From: Bacteroidota bacterium
GTDB lineage: Bacteria; Bacteroidota; Bacteroidia; 2-12-FULL-35-15
NCBI GenBank assembly: GCA_025963715.1
Contig: JAOQAG010000022.1
Coordinates: forward strand, 1 to 64,000
Length of the DNA stretch: 64,000 nt
Reading direction: 5' to 3'
Positions 17,251-25,656 of the stretch are shown piece by piece. Made by a program: the position numbers and the translations under genes. Each line of letters starts with the position of its first letter. The first letter of the stretch is position 1. The notes beneath the pieces were generated by a model. The model saw only the letters and a program-made list of their open reading frames with translations. It did not search any database and was not told the origin of the DNA.

Positions 17251-17326
17251 CGTCATTGCGAGGAACGAAGCAATCTCACACTAGCTGTTCTACTGGAATG
17301 AGATTGCTTCGTTCCTCGCAATGACG
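17251..17326. repeat. Perfect 28-base palindrome, GTCATTGCGAGG...GCAATCTC family
   Basis: Arms 17251-17278 and 17299-17326 are exact reverse complements around a 20-base loop. The word CATTGCGAGGAACGAAGCAA is one I recognise as an interspersed palindrome in many unrelated bacteria. The element at 1-82 is a longer relative with an altered centre. Confidence 0.92.
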
Positions 17327-17389
17327 TTTTTAAACAAATTTTACACCGGTACCTTTTGATTTTTGAATAAAAACTTTTGAATTCCATTC

Positions 17390-18796
17390 ATGAATTTCTT
17401 CAACAAAAAACAGCTTCCATTTCTTTTACTCTTCATCGCCGTATTCATTACACGGCTTCCCTTTTTACATGCCGGTTACGGTGTGGAAGAAGATTCCTGG
17501 GGGATTGCACTTGCTGCTTTTCATACAAAACTAACAGGTATTTACGAACCTTCCCGTTTCCCGGGGCATCCTGTGCAGGAGCTGATCTACTCGGCATTGT
17601 GGGGCTACGGCCCAATGGTGTTCAATGGTTTATCCGCTTTTTTCAGCGCCATTGCCGCCTTGTTTTTTGCACTCATTTTAAAGCACCTGAATTTTAAATT
17701 TTATTTTTTAGCAGCACTTGCATTTGTATTTATTCCGGTATTTTACATCAGCAGCACCTACACCATTGATTTTGTATGGTCGGAAGCGCTGGTGCTCATC
17801 AGCCTGTATTACGTTTTAAAAAATAAATTGCTCCTTGCCGGGATTTTCCTGGGTTTGGCTGTAGGTTGCCGCATTACCAACGGCGTGATGTTGCTGCCGT
17901 TTATGATCATCCTCTGGCAGGAAAAAAATATCAAACAAAACATTCTGAATTTATTAAAAATATCAATCCCGATGTGCGTGTTGATATTGCTGGTATTCCT
18001 GCCGATCATCCTGCAATTCGGAACTTCTTTTTTTATGTATTACGACCAGTTTCCATACCCGCCGCTGGCCAAAGTGTTTTATAAAATGACACTGGGCGTG
18101 TTTGGTTTTGTTGGATTACTGGCCATTGCGCTTACGCTGATCGTGATCGTATTAAAACGAAAAGAACAACATCCCGGCGAATTGTTTGAAAGCATGTTGA
18201 ATAAAAAAATAATTGCCACCGCTTTCCTGGTCATCGGTTTATACATTATTTCTTATTTCTGTTTACCGCAAAAATCAGGATACATGATCCCCGCTATTCC
18301 TTTCGTGATCCTGTTGTTCGGTTATTATGCAAATGCGCGCAATTTTCAATTACTGTGTTATTCACTGATCATTTCTTCATTTTTTTGCAGCATTAATCTA
18401 ACAGATAAATTGCGCGGCGCCACTTATTCGGGTATGGCCAAAACATTTACCATCTCCGGACAGGAAGTTTTTTTTGATGTGCTCACCGGCCCGGTTATTT
18501 CCGATTATTCAAAACGTATCCAGAAAATAAATTACACAACCGAAGTGATCAATGCGGTATCGCAGATAACTACAAAAAAAGTGATCATTGCCGGTTGGTG
18601 GTATAACGAAATTATGGTGACGATGATCCCGCTGAAGAAAAATGAAAATGTGTTGTATGAAGCCTACATTGATGAAGATAAAATGAAAGCTTACACCGCA
18701 TCCGGTTACGAAATTCTATATCTGCCCGAGCAGGATATTTACAACGACCAGATGTTTAAAATGAAAGTAACGGATCCATTGGCCGCACCTTTTTAG
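17390..18796 (+). CDS. Polytopic membrane glycosyltransferase, GT-C type
   Basis: A 468-residue integral membrane protein with about ten to twelve transmembrane helices. The first luminal loop carries GVEEDSWG and RFPGHPVQELIY, which fits the acidic motif and His/Pro loop of GT-C enzymes that use lipid-linked sugars (ArnT, PMT and GT39/83 relatives). LGLAVGCRITNGVMLLPF is a further family-like helix-loop. The C-terminal 110 residues are a soluble periplasmic domain. It probably transfers a sugar from polyprenyl phosphate to an envelope acceptor, but neither donor nor acceptor can be read from the sequence, and no glycan genes lie beside it. Confidence 0.72.
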   Translation: MNFFNKKQLPFLLLFIAVFITRLPFLHAGYGVEEDSWGIALAAFHTKLTGIYEPSRFPGHPVQELIYSALWGYGPMVFNGLSAFFSAIAALFFALILKHLNFKFYFLAALAFVFIPVFYISSTYTIDFVWSEALVLISLYYVLKNKLLLAGIFLGLAVGCRITNGVMLLPFMIILWQEKNIKQNILNLLKISIPMCVLILLVFLPIILQFGTSFFMYYDQFPYPPLAKVFYKMTLGVFGFVGLLAIALTLIVIVLKRKEQHPGELFESMLNKKIIATAFLVIGLYIISYFCLPQKSGYMIPAIPFVILLFGYYANARNFQLLCYSLIISSFFCSINLTDKLRGATYSGMAKTFTISGQEVFFDVLTGPVISDYSKRIQKINYTTEVINAVSQITTKKVIIAGWWYNEIMVTMIPLKKNENVLYEAYIDEDKMKAYTASGYEILYLPEQDIYNDQMFKMKVTDPLAAPF

Positions 18797-18800
18797 TTCC

Positions 18801-18832
18801 ATTGACTGACGATTATAAAATCATTACTTTTA
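18801..18832 (+). promoter_or_regulatory. Probable promoter ATTG-N20-TACTTTTA
   Basis: The -7 element TACTTTTA (18825-18832) matches TAnnTTTG at seven of eight positions, with TTG at the right distance. It would give a leader of about 45 bases for the AHSA1 gene. Confidence 0.5.
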
Positions 18833-18883
18833 CAGTGCAGAACAAAATTTACCGTTAAATCCGTTAAATAACAAAATAAACAC

Positions 18884-19270
18884 ATGCCCGTAATCAAGCA
18901 ACAATACGAAATGGATGCAACACCCGAAGAGGTTTTTGATGCATTGGTAAATCCTGAAACGATCCAGATCTGGAGTCGGGATGAAGCAAAAATGGGAGCA
19001 GGTGTAGGTGATGATTTTGTACTGTGGGGCGGACAAATGTTTGGAACCAATATCGAAGTGATAAAGAATAAAAAATTGGTGCAGGAATGGTGTTACGATC
19101 AGTGGGATGCGCCTTCTAAAGTTACATTCACGATCAAACCGAAAGGCAAAAAAACGATTGTGGAACTGGTACACGAAGATGTTCCTGAAAAATCGTTAAA
19201 AAGCATTGATGAAGGCTGGGATTCCTATTACCTTGGGGCAATGAAGGACATGTTCGAGGAAAAAAAATAA
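18884..19270 (+). CDS. AHSA1/SRPBCC (START-like) domain protein
   Basis: A 128-residue protein with the full SRPBCC fold of the activator-of-Hsp90-ATPase-1-like type. It opens with KQQYEMDATPEEVFDALVNP, has WGGQMFGTNIEVIKNKKLVQ in the middle, and ends with the typical helix WDSYYLGAMKDMFEE. Such proteins bind a hydrophobic ligand in a deep cavity; the ligand here is unknown. It is monocistronic, with its own likely promoter. Confidence 0.85.
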   Translation: MPVIKQQYEMDATPEEVFDALVNPETIQIWSRDEAKMGAGVGDDFVLWGGQMFGTNIEVIKNKKLVQEWCYDQWDAPSKVTFTIKPKGKKTIVELVHEDVPEKSLKSIDEGWDSYYLGAMKDMFEEKK

Positions 19271-19465
19271 TCTGCTAAATACCAATTTCTACCAATATAC
19301 CAATCTGTGTTTTAAAAACAGATCACAAATTTTACTGTCATCCCGCAATGTTGCGGGATCTGTTCATTAAGAACAAAAAACAGCATCCCGCAAACATTTA
19401 TGAGTTCTCGACTCCGCTCGAACTGACAGCAGGATCATTATTGTCAGTTCGGGCGGAGTCGAGAA
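19270..19465. repeat. Modules and two palindromes downstream of the AHSA1 gene
   Basis: TCTGCTAAATACCAATTTCT with ACCAATATACCAATCTGTG (19272-19310) repeats the module at 16937. ACTGTCATCCCGCAATGTTG with GCGGGATCTGTT (19334-19365) is a half-copy of the GTCATCCCG palindrome family. A third palindrome has arms 19405-19428 and 19442-19465 (TTCTCGACTCCG core) with one mismatch. The gap 19271-19762 has no gene. Confidence 0.8.
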
Positions 19466-19549
19466 ATAGACATTCAGTTATCTCTCCACAGCATGTGACC
19501 AAACTTAAATTACACGCTTCATTTTATTGATTTTCCTACCACTTTTTTT

Positions 19550-19720
19550 TCTTCGCGCCTCCGCGCCTTCGTGGCAAAATCGCTCCGAAGGAGCACACGC
19601 AGCAAAAACTCTTTTCCTTCTTTTTCCTTCTTAGTGTTTTCTCAGTGCCTTAGTGGTAAATTTGCTCCGCAGGAGCACACCCGGCAAACTTTGAACTTTT
19701 AAACTTTAAACTTTGAACTC
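19550..19720 (+). repeat. Composite of dispersed modules ending in a promoter
   Basis: The order is CGCCTCCGCGCCTTCGTGGC, GCTCCGAAGGAGCACACGCA, CAGTGCCTTAGTGGTAAATT, GCTCCGCAGGAGCACACCC and then AACTTTGAACTTTT..AACTTTGAACTCC. The last AACTTTG overlaps the -33 element of the next gene. The order matches the block before 6965 closely. Confidence 0.8.
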
Positions 19721-19742
19721 CTTCGAACATTTCGTAAATTTA
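19712..19742 (+). promoter_or_regulatory. Promoter TTTG-N19-TAAATTTA
   Basis: TTTG (19712-19715), a 19-base spacer, then TAAATTTA (19735-19742) match the Bacteroidota consensus at all but one position. The ATG of the M1 peptidase follows after 20 bases. The TTTG is part of the AACTTTGAACT module. Confidence 0.7.
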
Positions 19743-19762
19743 GTGTCCAAATCCAAACGGTA

Positions 19763-22219
19763 ATGAAACACTATTTCTCCTTTTTACTCCTTTTTGCAAC
19801 TTCTTTTTTAACGGCACAAAACAGGGCAGATGTCAATGCATTTGAACACGGTACCCAAAGAGCAATGCCAACCGATCCGCAAACGCTTGCATCCAACATG
19901 CGCAGCGATACTGTTGACATCCTTAATTATACCATCAACCTGAACATCACCGATTTTACCGGAAAAGTCATCCGTGGAAACACACAGTTAAAATTTACTC
20001 CTAAAATGAACGGCGTGAATACCCTTGATCTGGACCTGCTGATGCTCAGCATCGATTCCATTAGATCCGGAGCCAGCGTGCTTACTTATACTTACAACGA
20101 CACGTTGCTGAAAATAAATTTACCTGCAATTTATAACATCAGCGATACATCCGCTGTAACGGTTTATTACCATGGCGTTCCGCAAGGCGATGCTTCCGGC
20201 TGGGGAGGATTTTATTTTCAGAGCGGTTATGCGTACAACTTAGGAGTGGGCTTTGCAGCGCTTCCGCACAATTACGGAAGAGTGTGGTATCCCTGCTTTG
20301 ATAATTTTGTAGAACGTTCCACTTTTGAATTTAACATTACTACCAATGGCGGCAAAATAGCCTATTGTAACGGTTATCTTGCCAGCGATACCACCAATGT
20401 TGGCGGCGACCGAACCCGCAAATGGATCATGGACAAAACGATCCCGAGCTACCTGGCATCTGTTACCATTGCCGCTTACGCGCAGATCAACCAAACGTAC
20501 AACGGCATCAACGGCCCTTTACCGATTGTGATCGCAGCCGTTTCAACGGATACCACTGCCGTGAAAAATTCATTCCTGAATTTACCGGTAGCACTCTCTA
20601 TGCTGGAAGGACATTTTGGAGCGTATGCATGGAACCGCGTTGGTTATTGCATGGTGCCTTTTAATTCCGGCGCCATGGAGCATGCCACTAACATTTCCTA
20701 TCCGAAAGCAACAGCTACCGGAACACTTTCGTATCAGAATTTATACGCGCATGAGCTGTCGCATCATTGGTTTGGCGACCTGGTAACCTGCCGCACTTCA
20801 GAAGACATGTGGCTGAATGAAGGCTGGGCGCATTACTGCGAATTTTTATTTTATGAAGCGCTTAACGGTTACAGCAATTACATAACAGCTGTGAGAAACA
20901 ACCATGAAGATGTGATCCAGTTTACACACAACAAAGAAGGCGGTTATCAAACACTTTCAAACATTCCGCAAACATACACCTACGGCGATCACGTGTACAA
21001 CAAAGGCGCAGACGTTGCACATACTATGCGCGGTTACATGGGCGACAGCCTTTTCTTTTATTCCGTGAAAACATATTTGGCCAACAATCATTACAAGGAT
21101 GCATCCAGTCTTGATTTTATGAACGGGCTTACTGCCGCAAGCGGAATGAACATGAGTGATTTTTTTAACGACTGGGTGTTCCATCCGGGTTACCCTCATT
21201 TCTCTATCGATTCAACGATAGTTACACCAAGCGGGCCGGATTACAATGTAACGGTTTATGTAAAACAAAAATTAACAGGTGCGCCTTCTTATTTTACAAA
21301 CGTGCCGCTGGAAATTACATTCAAAGCGGCAGACTGGACGGAGCAAACAAAAAATATCATGATGTCGGGCGCTAACATGTCTTTTAGCTTTACCATTCCT
21401 TTTAATCCGGCGTTCACAGCCATCGACATGAGCGAGAAGATCAGCCATGCAGTAGCGCCCGAAGTACACAAACTAATAACAGCAGGCACCGCGGTTACAT
21501 TTGGAAATGCAAAAATGACGATCACGCCAACAGTAATGTCTGATTCGGCATTTGTACGCGTGGAGCATAATTTTACAGCGCCCGATGCATTTCACGCCTG
21601 CTGCATGCCTTATCGCTTATCGCCTAACCATTACTGGAAAGTAGATGGTGTGATACCAGCTGATTTTAAGGCAAAAGCAGTCATTAATTACGATGGAAGA
21701 ACCACTGCGTTTTCCGGAACGTTATGGCTGGATAATTTACTGGGTATTGTAAATGAAGACAGCGTGGTGCTGCTGTACCGCCGTAATGCGGCCGACGACT
21801 GGCATGAATACCCATATTATACTAAAAATGAGCAGGGAAATGCAACCGATAAACATGGGATATTTACGATTGACACCATGCAGTTAGGAGAATACGTTAC
21901 TGCCGTGGTCGATCACGTAACTGCCGGAATTGCCAACCATCAGCTTGTTTCAGCGGATCAGAAAACGATCAGTGTATTTCCGAATCCGTCAAAAAATAAT
22001 TTAACGGTGGATCTTGCCAATCTTAAAAAAGAACTGAGCGCTGCAGCATTTATTGTGATCACGGATGTGAACGGAAAAATAATGCTGAATGAAAAATTAA
22101 CCAATCAGCAGGAAACATATAAATTAAACACCGGCAATTACAACAACGGAATTTATTTTGTAACGATAAAAAATGCATCCGGCAGCATCGCGAAAAGTAA
22201 ATTCATTGTATCGCATTAG
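19763..22219 (+). CDS. Secreted M1-family aminopeptidase with T9SS sorting tail
   Basis: A zinc metallopeptidase of 818 residues. It has a signal peptide (FSFLLLFATSFLTAQ), a beta-sandwich N-domain (about 45-230), the substrate motif SGAMEHATN in the place of GAMEN, and the catalytic HELSHHWFGD with WLNEGWAHY 20 residues later (two His and the Glu bind zinc). A further beta domain follows, and the final 75 residues form a Por-secretion tail starting VFPNPSKN and ending in GIYFVTI. It should be exported by the T9SS and cut N-terminal residues from extracellular peptides. It is probably monocistronic; the UbiD gene follows after about 60 bases. Confidence 0.93.
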   Translation: MKHYFSFLLLFATSFLTAQNRADVNAFEHGTQRAMPTDPQTLASNMRSDTVDILNYTINLNITDFTGKVIRGNTQLKFTPKMNGVNTLDLDLLMLSIDSIRSGASVLTYTYNDTLLKINLPAIYNISDTSAVTVYYHGVPQGDASGWGGFYFQSGYAYNLGVGFAALPHNYGRVWYPCFDNFVERSTFEFNITTNGGKIAYCNGYLASDTTNVGGDRTRKWIMDKTIPSYLASVTIAAYAQINQTYNGINGPLPIVIAAVSTDTTAVKNSFLNLPVALSMLEGHFGAYAWNRVGYCMVPFNSGAMEHATNISYPKATATGTLSYQNLYAHELSHHWFGDLVTCRTSEDMWLNEGWAHYCEFLFYEALNGYSNYITAVRNNHEDVIQFTHNKEGGYQTLSNIPQTYTYGDHVYNKGADVAHTMRGYMGDSLFFYSVKTYLANNHYKDASSLDFMNGLTAASGMNMSDFFNDWVFHPGYPHFSIDSTIVTPSGPDYNVTVYVKQKLTGAPSYFTNVPLEITFKAADWTEQTKNIMMSGANMSFSFTIPFNPAFTAIDMSEKISHAVAPEVHKLITAGTAVTFGNAKMTITPTVMSDSAFVRVEHNFTAPDAFHACCMPYRLSPNHYWKVDGVIPADFKAKAVINYDGRTTAFSGTLWLDNLLGIVNEDSVVLLYRRNAADDWHEYPYYTKNEQGNATDKHGIFTIDTMQLGEYVTAVVDHVTAGIANHQLVSADQKTISVFPNPSKNNLTVDLANLKKELSAAAFIVITDVNGKIMLNEKLTNQQETYKLNTGNYNNGIYFVTIKNASGSIAKSKFIVSH

Positions 22220-22281
22220 CAGAATTTGAATGCCGGAATTTTTGATCATTTAAAAAGCAAACGGTTTTAAACCGCGTGGAT

Positions 22282-24129
22282 ATGGGATATAAAAACACAC
22301 AGGATTGCGTTAATGATTTAGAGAAACACGGGCACCTGATCAGGATCAGGGAAGAAGTAAGCTCGGACCTGGAGATGGCGGCCATTCATTTACGGGTATT
22401 TGAAAACAACGGGCCCGCTATTTTATTTGAAAATATAAAAGGTTGTAAATTCAAAGCCGTTTCTAATTTATACGGCGATACTGAACGCAGTAAATTTATT
22501 TTCAGGGACACGATCGAAAAAATAAAAACACTGATTGATCTGAAAAATGATCCGCTGGAAGCGCTCAAACACCCTTTAAAATATGCCAATGTAGGGCTGA
22601 CAGCTTTTTCGGCATTGCCTAAAAAAGCACGGTTCAGTAATCCCGTTTTACAAAATCAAACATCTATATCGGAATTACCGCAGATAAAATGCTGGCCGGA
22701 TGACGGCGGCGCATTTGTAACACTTCCGCTGGTATATACCGAAGACATTGACAAACCGGGTGTGATGAATTCCAATTTAGGAATGTACCGCATTCAGTTG
22801 AGCGGTAATGATTATCTCAAAGATAAAGAAGTAGGCTTGCATTATCAGCTGCACCGGGGCATTGGCGTGCATCAGTCAAAATCAAATCAAAAAGGGAAAC
22901 CGCTGAAAGTAAGTATTTTTGTAGGCGGGCCGCCTTCACTTACATTGGGCGCTGTAATGCCCTTGCCGGAAGGCATGAGCGAGCTTACATTTGCCGGTGC
23001 GCTGGGAAACCGCCGCATCCGTTATTCGTATGAAGATGATTTTTGCATTGCAGCAGATGCCGATTTTGTAATTACAGGCGAAATATATCCCGGTGAAAAT
23101 AAGCCGGAAGGCCCGTTTGGCGACCATTTGGGGTATTACAGCCTGAAGCACGATTTCCCGGTAATGCGCGTACACAAAGTATATCACAGGAACAATGCCA
23201 TCTGGCCGTTCACCGTGGTTGGCCGCCCGCCGCAGGAAGATACCGCATTCGGGAACCTGATCCATGAGCTTACCGGCAATGCCATTCCCAAAGAAATTCC
23301 GGGTTTAAAAGATGTGCACGCAGTAGATGCATCGGGTGTTCATCCTTTGTTACTGGCCATTGGAAGCGAGCGCTACACACCATATTACAAGGATCGCAAG
23401 CCGCAGGAAATTTTAACTATTGCCAATCACATTTTAGGATCGGGACAATTAAGCCTCGCGAAATATTTATTTATCATTGCCGGGGAAGATAATCCTGCAC
23501 TGACCACACACCACGTAGCGGATTTTTTCCGTCATGTGTTGGAACGGATCGACCTGACAAGAGACCTGCATTTTTATACACGTACAACAATTGATACACT
23601 GGATTACAGCGGCAGCGGCCTGAACAGCGGGAGCAAAGTGGTGATCGCTGCAGCCGGAAACAAGATCAGGGAACTGGGAACCGAATTACCGGCGTTGAAT
23701 TTACCGGATGGTTTCCGTAATCCAAAAGTGGTATTGCCCGGTATCATTGCCATTCAGGCTGATAAATACACGGATGCAACAACAGCGGTAAAAACAATGC
23801 AGCAATTAACTACTAACCTGGGACAAACATTTGATCCGCAGCATGCTTCCTCTAATTTTCCTTTATTTATTATTTGTGACGACAGCGATTTTGTTTCAAA
23901 AAATTTAAATAATTTTCTTTGGGTAACCTTCACGCGGAGCAACCCTGCAGCTGATATTTATGGCGTGGCCAGCTTTACGGAAAACAAGCATTGGGGCTGT
24001 AAAGGTTCCATGATCATTGATGCGCGCATCAAGCCGCATCACGCGCCACCGCTGATCAAAGATCCGGAAATTGAAAAGCGCGTGGATCGTCTCGGCGAAA
24101 AAGGCGCTTCTTTACACGGGATCATTTGA
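22282..24129 (+). CDS. UbiD-family (de)carboxylase
   Basis: A 615-residue UbiD protein. These enzymes use prenylated FMN to decarboxylate or carboxylate aromatic or unsaturated acids. The conserved core is visible: HRGIGVHQSK, FVGGPPSLTLGAVMPLPEGM, and GEIYPGENKPEGPFGDHLGY, whose glutamate-rich stretch supplies catalytic and metal-binding residues. I place the start at ATG 22282; an in-frame GTG lies two codons upstream. The TGA overlaps the ATG of the flavoprotein gene, so they are co-translated. No prenyltransferase (UbiX) gene is in the window. The substrate is unknown; menaquinone synthesis or catabolism are both possible. Confidence 0.93.
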   Translation: MGYKNTQDCVNDLEKHGHLIRIREEVSSDLEMAAIHLRVFENNGPAILFENIKGCKFKAVSNLYGDTERSKFIFRDTIEKIKTLIDLKNDPLEALKHPLKYANVGLTAFSALPKKARFSNPVLQNQTSISELPQIKCWPDDGGAFVTLPLVYTEDIDKPGVMNSNLGMYRIQLSGNDYLKDKEVGLHYQLHRGIGVHQSKSNQKGKPLKVSIFVGGPPSLTLGAVMPLPEGMSELTFAGALGNRRIRYSYEDDFCIAADADFVITGEIYPGENKPEGPFGDHLGYYSLKHDFPVMRVHKVYHRNNAIWPFTVVGRPPQEDTAFGNLIHELTGNAIPKEIPGLKDVHAVDASGVHPLLLAIGSERYTPYYKDRKPQEILTIANHILGSGQLSLAKYLFIIAGEDNPALTTHHVADFFRHVLERIDLTRDLHFYTRTTIDTLDYSGSGLNSGSKVVIAAAGNKIRELGTELPALNLPDGFRNPKVVLPGIIAIQADKYTDATTAVKTMQQLTTNLGQTFDPQHASSNFPLFIICDDSDFVSKNLNNFLWVTFTRSNPAADIYGVASFTENKHWGCKGSMIIDARIKPHHAPPLIKDPEIEKRVDRLGEKGASLHGII

Positions 24130-25325
24130 TGAAAAAAACAATCAGCATTATTGGTTCCGGCCCTTCTGCATTAGTGCTTGCGGCACAGCTCAACGAACAA
24201 AAATTTGATGTTACTGTTTACGAGCGTAATTTTGCGCCAGGCCGTAAGTTTCTTGTTGCAGGTGATGGCGGTTTTAACCTGACACACTCAGAAAATACCG
24301 ATCGGTTTATTTTACGGTATACGCCCGCTTCTTTTTTTCAGAATCTTATTTCTTCCTTTAACAATAACGATCTCTGCGACTGGCTAAAAAATATCGGCAT
24401 TGAAACGTATGTGGGGAGTAGCAAGCGCGTTTTTCCTGTGAAGGGGATCAAGCCGATTGATGTATTGAACGCGATCCTGAATGAGCTGAAGCGTAAAAAT
24501 GTACTGATAAAAACACAACATCTCTGGAAAGGCTGGAGCGATAAAAATGAATTACTGTTTGAAAATAATAAAGCGGAGATTACTGTTAAATCAGATTTTA
24601 CCGTGTTTGCACTGGGCGGTGCCAGCTGGAGCAAAACCGGCTCTGATGGTAGCTGGACAAACATTTTCGAAAAAAATAAAATTGGGATCATTCCCTTTCA
24701 GGCTTCCAATTGTGCATATAAAATTAATTGGGACGATTCTTTTTTAGCTTCCGCTGAAGGTAAATCATTGAAAAATATTTCAATTTCCTGCAATGGAAAA
24801 TCAAAAAGCGGGGAATTGGTGATCACGCGTTTTGGGATCGAAGGCGGAGCCATATATGCGCTGAGCCCGGAGATCCGCGAACAATTAAAGCAACAAAATA
24901 CAGCCGCGGTGTACGTTGATTTAAAGCCTGTTTTTCCGGAAGAAGAAATAAAAAATAAATTGCTTTCAAAAGGTAACCGTTCGGTTACAAAACAATTGGA
25001 AGATGAACTGAATTTTAATGCGGTTCACATTGCCTTGCTGAAATCTGTTTTAAGCAAAGAAGAATTTACAAATTCCGAGGCGCTCGCAAAAAAAATAAAA
25101 AACCTTCCTTTAATGATCACTGCAGCAGCACCAATTGATGAAGCCATTTCAACGGTAGGCGGAATCCCGTTAACGGAAATAGATGAACATTTTCAATTAC
25201 AGAAATTACCAGCTAATTACGTGATCGGTGAAATGCTTGACTGGGATGCACCTACAGGAGGATACTTGCTGCAGGGGTGTTTTAGTATGGGAAGTAAGTT
25301 AGCAGGATTTTTAAACGAAATTTAA
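24129..25325 (+). CDS. HI0933-like / TIGR03862-type flavoprotein
   Basis: An FAD-binding protein of 398 residues with a Rossmann dinucleotide motif at the start (IIGSGPSALVLAAQL). PGRKFLVAGDGGFNLTHSE and the C-terminal APTGGYLLQGCFSMGS are typical of the HI0933/BaiN-like group. Related proteins act as flavin-dependent reductases of ring or enone substrates. It starts at ATG 24129, overlapping the UbiD stop (TGATG); an in-frame TTG at 24126 is unlikely. The tight coupling to UbiD suggests consecutive steps on one substrate, or one enzyme supplying reduced flavin chemistry to the other; both are inference. Confidence 0.85.
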   Translation: MKKTISIIGSGPSALVLAAQLNEQKFDVTVYERNFAPGRKFLVAGDGGFNLTHSENTDRFILRYTPASFFQNLISSFNNNDLCDWLKNIGIETYVGSSKRVFPVKGIKPIDVLNAILNELKRKNVLIKTQHLWKGWSDKNELLFENNKAEITVKSDFTVFALGGASWSKTGSDGSWTNIFEKNKIGIIPFQASNCAYKINWDDSFLASAEGKSLKNISISCNGKSKSGELVITRFGIEGGAIYALSPEIREQLKQQNTAAVYVDLKPVFPEEEIKNKLLSKGNRSVTKQLEDELNFNAVHIALLKSVLSKEEFTNSEALAKKIKNLPLMITAAAPIDEAISTVGGIPLTEIDEHFQLQKLPANYVIGEMLDWDAPTGGYLLQGCFSMGSKLAGFLNEI

Positions 25326-25655
25326 GTTCAAAGTTTAAAGTTAGAAAGTTCAAAGTTTGCTGTGTTGCCCCTTCGGAGCGTTTTTTTAACCACGAAGGCG
25401 CAAAGAAAAAAGAATTTATTTATTTACTTAACAGGCTTGGGTCACGCTTAATACGTAGTTCATAATTAAAAGAAAACTTTACTAAGCATAATTTACATTT
25501 TCCTGTGTTAACAAACATTCCGCAGGACTAAAATTAATTACAAAATTCTTTGCGCCTTCGCGACTTCGTGGCAAATCCGCTCCGCAGGAGCCACCCTACA
25601 CACACAGCATCTGCGCACAGCAAACTTTGAACTTTCTAACTTTAAACTTTGAACT
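25326..25655. repeat. Inverted and direct copies of dispersed modules between convergent genes
   Basis: Left part (25326-25412), read on the minus strand, carries the modules TTTGCGCCTTCGTGGTTAAAA, CGCTCCGAAGGGGC and AACTTTGAACTTT. Right part (25541-25654), on the plus strand, has CTTTGCGCCTTCGCGACTTC, GCTCCGCAGGAGCCACC, CATCTGCGCACAGCAAAC and AACTTTGAACTTTC. The two composites therefore face each other between the two gene ends. The middle 130 bases are plain AT-rich DNA. Confidence 0.8.
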
Positions 25656-25656
25656 A

